A DNA stretch of 64,000 nt, taken from assembly GCF_004331735.1 (NCBI RefSeq), contig NZ_SJSO01000014.1:62001-126000 (forward strand). The letters run 5' to 3'. This DNA comes from Pedobacter psychrodurus (GTDB taxonomy: Bacteria; Bacteroidota; Bacteroidia; Sphingobacteriales; Sphingobacteriaceae). The notes beneath the pieces are model-generated. The model saw only the letters and a list, made by a program, of their open reading frames with translations, did not search any database and was not told the DNA's origin. Of the stretch, positions 25,756 to 34,461 are shown piece after piece. Positions within the stretch are counted from its first letter, which is position 1; every line of letters starts with the position of its first letter. Both the position numbers and the translations under genes were made by a program.

Positions 25756-28059
25756 TTGGATTATTTAGCAGGATTAAACCCACAACAAAGAGCAGCAGTA
25801 GAGAACACAAAAGGACCGGTAATGATTGTTGCAGGTGCAGGTTCGGGCAAAACCCGGGTAATTACCTACCGTGTTGCCCATCTTATTCAAACCGGAACCG
25901 ATCCATTTAACATTCTGGTTTTAACCTTTACCAACAAAGCAAGTAAGGATATGCGCGAGCGTATCGGTAAAGTGGTTGGCGCAGAGGCAAAAAACATTTG
26001 GATGGGTACTTTTCACTCTGTTTTTGCAAAAATTTTGCGGGTTGAGGCTGAGAAAATAGGTTATCCGAGCAATTTTACCATTTACGATACCGATGATAGT
26101 AAAAGTGTAATCCGTGCTATTTTGAAAGAAATGCAGCTGGATGATAAATTATATGCGGCCAATTTTGTTTTCAACAGGATTTCTTCCGCAAAGAATAACC
26201 TGATCTCTTGGGGCGAATACCAGGTTAATGATCAGATCCAAGCTGAAGATTTACAGAATAAACGACCGCTTATTGGCCAGATTTACGAAACTTATGCCAA
26301 ACGCTGCTTTAGGGCGGGCGCAATGGATTTTGATGATTTGTTATTCAAAACCAACATTTTATTAAAAGAACATCCAGATGTTTTAAACAAGTACCAGCAG
26401 AAGTTCAGGTACCTGATGGTAGATGAGTATCAGGATACCAACTTTTCGCAGTATACCATTGTGAAAAAACTAGCCGCTGCATACCAAAATATCTGCGTGG
26501 TGGGTGATGATGCACAAAGTATTTACGCTTTCCGTGGCGCAAACATCCAGAACATTTTAAACTTCGAACGCGATTATCCTGATTTAAAGGTTTATAAATT
26601 GGAGCAGAATTACCGCTCTACCCAAAATATTGTTGATGCGGCAAGTAGTATCATCGCCAACAACAAAAATCAGCTCGAAAAGAATGTTTTCTCGGAAAAT
26701 GCAGAAGGTGATAGGATTAAGGTTTCGCGGGCTTTTACTGATAACGAAGAAGGTAAATTGGTTGCCGAAGCCATTATTCAAGAGCGTAGCACTAAAGGGT
26801 ACCAGCACAGCGATTTCGCCATATTATATCGTACCAACGCCCAAAGCAGGGCTATGGAGGAAGGCTTACGCAAGCTGAATATTCCTTACCGGATATATGG
26901 CGGTCAATCTTTCTACCAACGTAAAGAGATTAAAGATTTAATTGCGTATTTCCGCTTAACTTTTAATCCGAAGGATGAAGAAGCTATAAAGCGTGTAATT
27001 AATTACCCCAAGCGTGGTATTGGAGATACTTCTATCGATAAAATCATTGTTGCTGCAGACCAGAACGATAAAACCATGTGGGATGTAATTTCGAATGCAC
27101 ACCAGTATGTTGATGGTCGTTTAGCCAATCAATTGAACGATTTCGCCATGATGGTGCAAAGCTTTCAGGCAGAAGCTAAAAAGCTCGATGCTTATGATAC
27201 TGCCTTGTTTATTGCCCAACACGCTGGTATTTTAAAAGAATTATATACCGATGATAGCGTTGAAGGGCGTTCCAGATACGAAAATATTCAAGAATTATTG
27301 AACGGTATTAAGGAATTTGCCGAGCGTGAAGATATTGAAGAAAAAGGTCTGGATATCTTTATGCAGGATGTTGCTCTTTTAACCAATGATGATAAAGACG
27401 GTGATAAGAATAAGGATACTGTTTCTTTAATGACGATCCACTCAGCCAAAGGTTTGGAGTTTAAGAACGTATTTATAGTAGGGCTGGAAGAAAACCTATT
27501 TCCTTCGCAAATGTCGTTAACCAACCGGACTGATTTAGAAGAAGAGCGCCGTTTATTCTACGTTGCAATAACCCGGGCTGAAATAAAACTGACAATTACC
27601 TATGCTACTTCGCGTTACCGTTGGGGAACTTTAACCAACTGCGAACCAAGCCGTTTCATAAACGAAATCAGTCCGAAGTTTTTAGAGTTGGATGTTAAAC
27701 CAGCCAAATCAACTAGTTTTGATGGCAATTTTGATGATGACCGCAAATCGTGGACCTCTCAGCCGCGCGATTTCATTAGCAAACCGAAACCAGCAGCAGG
27801 CGCAACTACATCTGCCCCGCCAGTCCGTCCGAAAACAACATCGCTATTAGCAAAAGCACACGTTCCAACACCTGGCTTCACCCCTTCACAACCACACGAA
27901 TTTCAGGGTGGTATGGAAGTGGAGCACGAAAAATTCGGTTTCGGAAAAATTATCAGCTTAGAGGGAACCTTGCCTGATGTTAAAGCTACTGTATTCTTCC
28001 AGGGCTTAGGTAATAAACAGCTACTGCTTAAGTTTGCGAAGCTGATGATTGTGAAATAA
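25756..28059 (+). CDS. UvrD/PcrA-type ATP-dependent DNA helicase
   Basis: 767 residues from the TTG at 25756, which has AGGAG six bases before it and lies downstream of a clear promoter. This start gives MDYLAGLNPQQRAAV, as in relatives. SF1A motifs: Walker A AGAGSGKT (26-33), motif Ia TFTNKASKDMRERI, DEYQDTN (motif II), GDDAQSIYAFRGA (III), QNYRST (IV), MTIHSAKGLEF (V) and VAITRAE (VI). C-terminal region (from about 670) is Pro-rich and ends in a Tudor-like segment (EHEKFGFGKIISLEG), as in PcrA, which binds RNA polymerase. Works in repair and replication-conflict resolution. Confidence 0.93.
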   Translation: MDYLAGLNPQQRAAVENTKGPVMIVAGAGSGKTRVITYRVAHLIQTGTDPFNILVLTFTNKASKDMRERIGKVVGAEAKNIWMGTFHSVFAKILRVEAEKIGYPSNFTIYDTDDSKSVIRAILKEMQLDDKLYAANFVFNRISSAKNNLISWGEYQVNDQIQAEDLQNKRPLIGQIYETYAKRCFRAGAMDFDDLLFKTNILLKEHPDVLNKYQQKFRYLMVDEYQDTNFSQYTIVKKLAAAYQNICVVGDDAQSIYAFRGANIQNILNFERDYPDLKVYKLEQNYRSTQNIVDAASSIIANNKNQLEKNVFSENAEGDRIKVSRAFTDNEEGKLVAEAIIQERSTKGYQHSDFAILYRTNAQSRAMEEGLRKLNIPYRIYGGQSFYQRKEIKDLIAYFRLTFNPKDEEAIKRVINYPKRGIGDTSIDKIIVAADQNDKTMWDVISNAHQYVDGRLANQLNDFAMMVQSFQAEAKKLDAYDTALFIAQHAGILKELYTDDSVEGRSRYENIQELLNGIKEFAEREDIEEKGLDIFMQDVALLTNDDKDGDKNKDTVSLMTIHSAKGLEFKNVFIVGLEENLFPSQMSLTNRTDLEEERRLFYVAITRAEIKLTITYATSRYRWGTLTNCEPSRFINEISPKFLELDVKPAKSTSFDGNFDDDRKSWTSQPRDFISKPKPAAGATTSAPPVRPKTTSLLAKAHVPTPGFTPSQPHEFQGGMEVEHEKFGFGKIISLEGTLPDVKATVFFQGLGNKQLLLKFAKLMIVK

Positions 28060-28118
28060 AAACAGATTTCCATTTAGCCACGGAAACTCAGAGACACGGA
28101 AAATAACAGAGATTCATC

Positions 28119-28150
28119 ATCCTGTCCCGATTTTACATCGGGATCAGGAT
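28119..28150. repeat. Hairpin ATCCTGTCCCGAT / ATCGGGATCAGGAT
   Basis: A 13-bp stem (28119-28131 with 28137-28150, one unpaired base) in the 280-bp gap after the helicase gene. A second short palindrome, TGCTGAACTTGTTCAGCA, follows near 28175. Confidence 0.55.
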
Positions 28151-28339
28151 CTTTAATAGATAAACATAATAGCTGCTGAACTTGTTCAGCACGATGAGTG
28201 CTATTGAAATTATGCCTAACGTTGTGTTCTCAGCGCTTTGCTCTTCGTGCGCTTTGTTCTAAAAACAGCGTTTCATAAAAATTTAAACGGCTCCCAGTAC
28301 CATTTATAAATTCTATCGAGACAGCAAAGAAAGTACATT

Positions 28340-28759
28340 TTAATAAGTAGATCGATCTTCGAGAAATTCTCCAACCTTGAGCATAATTAATTGCCCATTA
28401 CTTGAAGATTTAACCAGTACATTCCATTCATCTGTAACCTCCATAATTTCTACCATACTACCAAAAGGAAAAAATTCGCTTTTATTGTCAACAGTAATTT
28501 TCACCTTTTCACCTACTTTTGGCTCTTTAAAGAATAATTGGTTTCCAACTATGTTGAGCCCTTCAATTTTTTCTAAATCTGATAAAAGATATTTTCGATA
28601 AGGCGATTGCGGATTTTGTGAAACCAGTACAAAAGACTTAGTCTCCATTTCATATTGAACCTGCATTTTATAGAAAAATTTACCCCGGATTTTGTCTCCT
28701 AGATAAATTTTCTCGCCTTGTGCTGTTAGGCAGCCTGTATAAAAAGATTCTATATTCAT
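28340..28759 (-). CDS. Hypothetical protein
   Basis: 139 residues, mostly beta-strand by pattern, without signal peptide or membrane segment. The C-terminal 60 residues (KVGEKVKITVDNK... VEIMEVTDEWNVLVKSSSNG) look like a small barrel that could be SH3- or PilZ-like, but I cannot assign a family. It is divergent from smc and has no operon partner. Confidence 0.6.
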   Translation of the reverse strand: MNIESFYTGCLTAQGEKIYLGDKIRGKFFYKMQVQYEMETKSFVLVSQNPQSPYRKYLLSDLEKIEGLNIVGNQLFFKEPKVGEKVKITVDNKSEFFPFGSMVEIMEVTDEWNVLVKSSSNGQLIMLKVGEFLEDRSTY

Positions 28760-28885
28760 AAATTAACTGATAAGATCTGATTTTTCATCGTAAACCCCAA
28801 ATATGGCTTAAACATTTAATATTGTTATCTTGAAAAACCACAAAATTATCCTTATTATTGAAGTCGGTTCTCCCGATTACAAACC

Positions 28886-31800
28886 ATGCAACTTACTAGG
28901 TTAGACATTAAAGGTTTTAAGAGCTTTGGCGATAAAGTGACCATCAATTTTAATGAGGGTGTTACCGCTATTGTTGGTCCTAATGGGTGCGGAAAATCGA
29001 ACGTAATCGATGCCATGCGCTGGGTTTTGGGCGAACAGAGTACCAAAGCTTTGCGATCGGAAAAGATGGAGAACATCATTTTCAACGGAACAAAAAACCG
29101 TAAGCAGGCACAGCTCGCCGAGGTTTCATTAAGCTTTGATAATACCAAGAATATCCTGCCTACCGCATATTCGCAGGTTACCGTAACCCGTAAACTCTAT
29201 AGAAATGGTGATAGTGAGTACCGTTTAAACGATGTTCAGTGTAGGTTAAAGGATATTACTGACCTTTTTCTGGATACCGGAATCGGCTCTGATAGTTATT
29301 CAATTATCGAGCTTAAAATGGTTGATGAAATTATTACCAACAAGGAGCATAGCCGACGTTCTTTATTTGAGGAAGCATCGGGTATTTCGAAGTACAAATT
29401 ACGCAAAAAACAGACTTTCAGCAAGTTAAAAGACACCGAAGCCGATTTAGAACGGGTTGAGGATTTACTTTTCGAGATCGAAAAAAACCTTAAAACCTTA
29501 GAAAATCAGGCGCGTAAAGCTGAACGTTATTATAAGTTAAAAGAGCAATACCGCGAACTGAGTGTTCAGTTGGCTACACATCGTATTGCATTTTTTCGCA
29601 CTGATTTAAATGCTTTAGAAACACAAGAACAAAATCAGCAGGTAAACCGGACAGAACTCAGTACCAAAATAGATACTGGTGAAGCCGAATTGCAAAAGCT
29701 TAAACTAGGTAGTATCAATCAGGAAAAGAACCTTTCTGTACAACAAAAGGCTACAAACGAGTTTGTTTCCAAAATCCGTGCTTACGAAAGTGAGAAAAAA
29801 GTAAAAAATGAGCAAATGCGTTTTTTACAGGAAAAAGAAACACGTTTATCTGGCGAGCTCGAAAAAGATAAAAATCAGGTTAACCACATTAAATACAACA
29901 TTAAACGTTTAAATGAAGAAGTGGTAACTGAAACCGAGGTTTTTAACCGCTTGGAATCTGATTTAAAGCAATTGAAATCTACGCTTGATACTTTACGCGA
30001 GCAACAACAGACCGAGAAAAACAGGATTGACAACCTGGTTAGATCTGTTAACGACCTACAAAACCAAGTATACCAGTCGCAAAAGGAAATTGATATCCTG
30101 AACATCCAAAAAGATGCTTTGGTACAGGAAACCAACCGAAATGTAGATGATACCGAAACCAAAACCTTAGAGTTAAAGGCTTTCGATCATGCTTTGGCCG
30201 AATTGGATATTCAGGTAAGGGAAAAGCAAGCCAATATTAAAAACCTAACGGAGGCCGAATCGCTTTTAAAAGAAAAACTGGCTACTTCCGAAATCAACCT
30301 GAATTCGAACAAGGAAAAATTGACGGCCGAAAACCGTAAAAAAGATGCCAAACAGAACGAATATAACCTGACCAAATCGCTGGTTGATAGTTTGGAAGGT
30401 TTCCCTGAATCGATCCGTTTTTTAAAGAAAAACAACGCTTTTGCCAAAAGCGCCCTGCTCCTTTCTGATATTTTATTCTGTAATGAAGATTACCGTATTG
30501 CGATAGAAAATTACCTCGAACCGGTAATGAACCACTATGTTGTTGACCGGTATGCTGATGCAGTTCAGGCCATTAACCTTTTAACTGATGCCAGCCGTGG
30601 AAGGGCAAACTTTTTTATTTTAGAAAATGTTCCTGATAAAAATCCGGTTATTGGCACTCATGAAGGACTTGTTTCAGCCTTATCGGTAATAGAAGTTGAC
30701 AAAAAATACCAGCATCTTTGCAACCTGCTATTGCAAAATGTATATATCGCAATAGCAGAACAGGAAAACCTGTTTAAAGCCACGCCAACCGAAAGTTTAA
30801 CCATTTTGGCCAAAAACGGGAAATATGCCCAAACCAAATTTACTTTGGCAGGTGGTTCAGTAGGTTTGTTTGAAGGTAAAAGGATTGGTCGTGCCAAGAA
30901 TTTAGAAAATCTGGCTAAAGAAATCAAGGCCTCAGACTCGTTGATTAATCAGTATGATGCTGCGATTAAAGCGGAAACAGATAATATATTTAACCTGAAA
31001 GAGGCTTCAAAAATCAATCAGATCAATTCCTTGCAACAAGAAATGAACCGTTTAAATAACGAACACATTTCTGTGCAGACCCGCCGAGATCAATATCAGG
31101 AGTTTATCACCACCAGCGAAAACCGTAAAACTGATATCGCTCAAAAGATAGTATCGATAGAAAAAGCCTTATCGGAAAAGTTACCAGCATTGGTTCAATT
31201 GCAAAAAGATCAGCAAGAAGCACACGTTAATTTACAAGAACAACAACTTAATTATCAGGAAATTGCTGATCAGGTAAACGAAAGTGCAGGTAAATACAAT
31301 CAGGATAACATCCGCTTTCACCAGCAACAAAATAAATTATCAGGTTTAGAAAAAGATCTGGATTACCGTTTCGTACAGGAAGAGGCTTTAAATAAACGTA
31401 TTGCCCAAAACGATAAAGAATTACAGGAAGCACTGACACAAATTACGGCAACGTTGCAGCACACTGACCTGAACGATGATACCCTTTTAGAAATGTATCA
31501 ACAACGTGAAGAGATGGAAAAAGGACTTGCTGAAGCAGAGCAGGCATATTTTACGAGTAAGGGAAGCATTAACGAGGTTGAAAACGATCTGACCAATATC
31601 CGTAAAAACCGCGAAGAAACAGATTTTCTGTTAACTGAGATTAAGGATAAAAAGAATGCGCTAAAAATAGACCTTAATGCCTTAAAAGAACGTTTAGCTG
31701 TCGAATTCAACATCGACATCAACGATCTTTTAGAAACAGATACCGAAATTGAAGCTTTAGAAAGTGAATTTGATCTCCGCCAAAAGGTAGAGCGAATGAA

Positions 31801-32425
31801 ACGTCAATTAGACGAATTTGGGGCCATCAACTCTATGGCAATGGAGGCCTTTAAAGAAATGGAAGAGCGTTATACCTTTATCCAGAATCAGAAAAAGGAC
31901 CTTAATGCAGCCAAAACTGATCTTTTACAAACCATTAAAGAGATAGACGACACCGCTAAAGATAAATTTATGCAGGCTTTTACCCAGGCCCGCGAGCATT
32001 TTATTGTGGTTTTCCGCTCTTTATTTAACGAAGAAGATAGTTGCGACCTGATTTTATCAGATATCAATAATCCTTTAGAGGCTGATATTGATATTATAGC
32101 CCGTCCGAAAGGCAAAAGACCTTTATCTATCAACCAGTTATCCGGTGGTGAAAAAACTTTAACAGCCACCGCGCTACTGTTTTCATTGTATCTGTTAAAG
32201 CCTGCTCCATTCTGTATTTTCGATGAGGTTGATGCCCCATTGGATGATTCCAATATCGATAAATTCAATAATATTATCCGTAAATTCTCTGATCAATCGC
32301 AGTTTATTATCGTATCGCATAACAAACGTACCATTGCCAGCACCGATATTATTTATGGCGTAACCATGGTAGAGCAGGGTGTTTCGAGGGTTGTAGCGGT
32401 AGATTTAAGAGAAGTGGCAGCTTAA
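28886..32425 (+). CDS. smc: Chromosome segregation protein SMC
   Basis: 1179 residues, the usual SMC length. N-terminal head: FKSFGDKVTI and Walker A GPNGCGKSN (31-39), with the Q-loop segment WVLGEQSTKALRSEKMENI. Two long coiled coils (about 165-505 and 660-1010) flank the hinge (about 510-640, FPESIRFLKKN to NFFILENVP). C-terminal head: signature LSGGEKTLTATALLF, Walker B FCIFDEVDAPLDD. It organises and segregates the chromosome with ScpAB, which are not in this window. Transcribed alone. Confidence 0.96.
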   Translation: MQLTRLDIKGFKSFGDKVTINFNEGVTAIVGPNGCGKSNVIDAMRWVLGEQSTKALRSEKMENIIFNGTKNRKQAQLAEVSLSFDNTKNILPTAYSQVTVTRKLYRNGDSEYRLNDVQCRLKDITDLFLDTGIGSDSYSIIELKMVDEIITNKEHSRRSLFEEASGISKYKLRKKQTFSKLKDTEADLERVEDLLFEIEKNLKTLENQARKAERYYKLKEQYRELSVQLATHRIAFFRTDLNALETQEQNQQVNRTELSTKIDTGEAELQKLKLGSINQEKNLSVQQKATNEFVSKIRAYESEKKVKNEQMRFLQEKETRLSGELEKDKNQVNHIKYNIKRLNEEVVTETEVFNRLESDLKQLKSTLDTLREQQQTEKNRIDNLVRSVNDLQNQVYQSQKEIDILNIQKDALVQETNRNVDDTETKTLELKAFDHALAELDIQVREKQANIKNLTEAESLLKEKLATSEINLNSNKEKLTAENRKKDAKQNEYNLTKSLVDSLEGFPESIRFLKKNNAFAKSALLLSDILFCNEDYRIAIENYLEPVMNHYVVDRYADAVQAINLLTDASRGRANFFILENVPDKNPVIGTHEGLVSALSVIEVDKKYQHLCNLLLQNVYIAIAEQENLFKATPTESLTILAKNGKYAQTKFTLAGGSVGLFEGKRIGRAKNLENLAKEIKASDSLINQYDAAIKAETDNIFNLKEASKINQINSLQQEMNRLNNEHISVQTRRDQYQEFITTSENRKTDIAQKIVSIEKALSEKLPALVQLQKDQQEAHVNLQEQQLNYQEIADQVNESAGKYNQDNIRFHQQQNKLSGLEKDLDYRFVQEEALNKRIAQNDKELQEALTQITATLQHTDLNDDTLLEMYQQREEMEKGLAEAEQAYFTSKGSINEVENDLTNIRKNREETDFLLTEIKDKKNALKIDLNALKERLAVEFNIDINDLLETDTEIEALESEFDLRQKVERMKRQLDEFGAINSMAMEAFKEMEERYTFIQNQKKDLNAAKTDLLQTIKEIDDTAKDKFMQAFTQAREHFIVVFRSLFNEEDSCDLILSDINNPLEADIDIIARPKGKRPLSINQLSGGEKTLTATALLFSLYLLKPAPFCIFDEVDAPLDDSNIDKFNNIIRKFSDQSQFIIVSHNKRTIASTDIIYGVTMVEQGVSRVVAVDLREVAA

Positions 32426-32469
32426 AAGCTTAAAGATAAAAGCAGAAAGACCAAAGCAAAACCTACCGT

Positions 32470-32540
32470 TTCCGTCATTGTGAGAAAGCTCTTTCAGCCG
32501 ACAGCCTGCCCCGAATTTTCGGGGAAGCAATCTTTTATTT
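32470..32540. repeat. REP-like fragment, CCGTCATTGTGAGAAAG family
   Basis: CGTCATTGTGAGAAAGCTCTT running to CCCCGAATTTTCGGGGAAGCAATCTTT, including the hairpin CCCCGAA/TTCGGGG. This is the first of three repeats in the 510-bp gap after smc, which holds no gene. Confidence 0.5.
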
Positions 32541-32621
32541 ACATTTTTTCAATTCGAAAATGAAAGCAACAGCCTTTGGTAGTCTTCATTCCTGCTGTAC
32601 ACTAAAATCTTTTTATAACAT

Positions 32622-32687
32622 CTGTCATGCTGAGGCACGAAGCATCTGTTTCATAGGTTCGAGATGCTTCGTACCTCAGCATGACAG
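32622..32687. repeat. Palindromic repeat, TGTCATGCTGAGG family (copy 2)
   Basis: Arms 32622-32647 and 32662-32687 are inverted, 25 of 26 matching. Same family as 5237-5300. Confidence 0.8.
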
Positions 32688-32820
32688 CACATTTAAGGTT
32701 ACTGCAAATAAAAAGTATTCCGTTCCCATCAGGTTTAGAAACGCAATACAGTACTAAAAACAGCGTTTTCCTGCAATACGCCAAGAATTAATATCTTTAA
32801 GAAAATTTACTGCGAATGGT

Positions 32821-32904
32821 CGTCCTTTCGAACGGAGTGCAACGTAGTCGAGAAATCTACATCAATAGATCTCTCCATTCCACTATGCTCCAGTCGAGAT
32901 GACG
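32821..32904. repeat. Palindromic repeat, GTCATTTCGA family (copy 1)
   Basis: Starts CGTCCTTTCGAACGGAGTG and ends CAGTCGAGATGACG. The outer arms are near-palindromic, with an inner AGAAATCT/AGATCTCT-type pairing. Related copies are at 46799-46882, 47324-47443 and 61549-61632. Confidence 0.75.
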
Positions 32905-32936
32905 ATCCTACTTATTACAATTTACAATCAAGAAAC

Positions 32937-33911
32937 ATGAAAATCCTATATATCCTTCCCTTAGCCATGATGCTAAGCTGCTGTTCATCAGTAAAAAACC
33001 AAAACAATCCAACTTCTGGCAAGTTGGATACCCAATTATTAAAAGACGTTGAAGTATTATCATCAGATGCTTACCAAGGCAGAAAAACCGGAACAAAAGG
33101 CGCGGAAATGGCCAGAGCTTACATAATAGAAAGATTTCAGAAGTTAGGTCTAAAATCATACCCTCAACATGTAAACTATGCCCAGGAATTCACTTTTAAT
33201 GGAAGAGGCGGTGCAAAAGTAAACGGGACCAATATAATTGGCTATATTCCTGGTAAGGGAACCAATGTTATTGTAGTATCTGCACATTACGATCATTTAG
33301 GTATAATAAAAGACGAAGTTTACAACGGCGCCGACGATAATGCATCAGGAACTGCAGGATTATTAAAAATTGCAGCCTATTTTGCAAAAAACAAACCAAA
33401 CAACACCATCATTTTCGCTTCTTTCGATGCTGAAGAATTGGGTTTACAAGGTGCAAAAGCATTTGTGGGTAATCCACCTGTACCAATTAACACCATTGCC
33501 ATTGACCTAAACATGGATATGATCAGCCACAGTGATAAAGGCGAATTATATGTGTGCGGAACTTTTAAATACCCTGATTTAAAGAAACATGTAGATACTA
33601 GGAAAACAAATATTAAATTACTCTTCGGCCATGATGATCCAAAACAAGGTCATGATGATTGGACCAACCAGAGCGATCAAGGGGCTTTTAATGCTAAAAA
33701 TATTCCATTCTTATATTTCGGTGTAGAAGACCATAAAGATTATCATAAACCTACGGATGAATATTCTACCATCACCAAGCAATTTTTCAGCAATGCAGCA
33801 AGCGCTGTATTAGATGTTGTAAAAAGTATCGACAAACAAACTGGCTTACAACAGCTGTTAAAGGATAAAATGATTATGATGGATAATCCAAGAAAGTCGG
33901 AAAAGTTTTAA
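32937..33911 (+). CDS. M28 family zinc aminopeptidase, lipoprotein
   Basis: 324 residues. Lipoprotein signal with lipobox ending MMLSC (Cys15). M28 metal ligands and catalytic residues: VVSAHYDHLG (His, Asp), NGADDNASG (bridging Asp), SFDAEELGLQG (catalytic Glu-Glu), NLNMD-type Asp (DLNMDMISHS) and VEDHKDYHKPTDE (last His). These di-zinc enzymes remove N-terminal residues or act as glutaminyl cyclases or carboxypeptidases. Exported, attached to a membrane. A terminator follows. Confidence 0.92.
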   Translation: MKILYILPLAMMLSCCSSVKNQNNPTSGKLDTQLLKDVEVLSSDAYQGRKTGTKGAEMARAYIIERFQKLGLKSYPQHVNYAQEFTFNGRGGAKVNGTNIIGYIPGKGTNVIVVSAHYDHLGIIKDEVYNGADDNASGTAGLLKIAAYFAKNKPNNTIIFASFDAEELGLQGAKAFVGNPPVPINTIAIDLNMDMISHSDKGELYVCGTFKYPDLKKHVDTRKTNIKLLFGHDDPKQGHDDWTNQSDQGAFNAKNIPFLYFGVEDHKDYHKPTDEYSTITKQFFSNAASAVLDVVKSIDKQTGLQQLLKDKMIMMDNPRKSEKF

Positions 33912-33932
33912 CAAACAATACAAAAGAATCTT

Positions 33933-33960
33933 AACCTGCCCTATTCGGCAGGTTTTTTTA
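33933..33960 (+). terminator. Intrinsic terminator of the M28 gene
   Basis: A perfect 8-bp stem (AACCTGCC at 33933-33940, GGCAGGTT at 33947-33954) with a 6-nt loop and a run of T, 21 bp after the stop. Confidence 0.88.
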
Positions 33961-34015
33961 TACCTATATTTTTTTACTATAAAATTATCTATCTGATTAT
34001 CAATAAATTAACAAT

Positions 34016-34085
34016 ACTACTATAAAAATAGTTTGCAAACTATGTTTATAGTAGTAACTTCATGCAACCGAACTACAAAAATAGT
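34016..34085 (+). promoter_or_regulatory. BlaI-type operator: three ACTA-N6-TAGT boxes
   Basis: 34016-34055 is a 40-bp palindrome with only two mismatched pairs. It contains two 14-bp boxes, ACTATAAAAATAGT (34019-34032) and ACTATGTTTATAGT (34039-34052), centres 20 bp apart. A third, ACTACAAAAATAGT, lies at 34072-34085, ending 4 bp before the blaI start. A TTTG at 34032-34035 may be the -33 element. BlaI/MecI dimers bind dyads of this size, so the boxes very probably give autoregulation of the pair. Confidence 0.8.
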
Positions 34086-34089
34086 TGCT

Positions 34090-34461
34090 ATGATAAAAGA
34101 ACTCACAAAAGCAGAAGAACAGATTATGCTCATCCTTTGGGAAATGGGCGAAGCCTTGGTAAAAGACGTTATCGAGAAGATGAACGAACCCAAACCCGCT
34201 TACAATACGGTTTCGACCGTGATCAGGGTTTTAGAGGGCAAAGGCTTTGTTGACCATAAAGCCATAGGCAATACGCATATCTACTTCCCCATCATAAAAG
34301 AAACTGATTATAAACGTTTTGCATTTGATAAGGTAATGAACAATTACTTCGAAAACTCTTATGAAAGTTTAGTTTCATTTCTGGTGAAAGAAAAAAGCAT
34401 GAGCACAGATGAACTCAATGAAATTATCCAATTGGCAGAGAAACTTAAAAAAGATAAATGA
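34090..34461 (+). CDS. BlaI/MecI/CopY family transcriptional repressor
   Basis: 123 residues from the ATG at 34090; the longer frame from 34033 reads through the operator. Winged helix with LTKAEEQIMLILWEMGEAL and PAYNTVSTVIRVLEGKGFVDH (recognition helix and wing), then a C-terminal dimerisation helix. In beta-lactam systems the M56 partner cleaves this repressor between its domains. The stop codon overlaps the M56 start codon (ATGA), so the two are one operon. No beta-lactamase is adjacent, so the trigger is unknown. Confidence 0.93.
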   Translation: MIKELTKAEEQIMLILWEMGEALVKDVIEKMNEPKPAYNTVSTVIRVLEGKGFVDHKAIGNTHIYFPIIKETDYKRFAFDKVMNNYFENSYESLVSFLVKEKSMSTDELNEIIQLAEKLKKDK

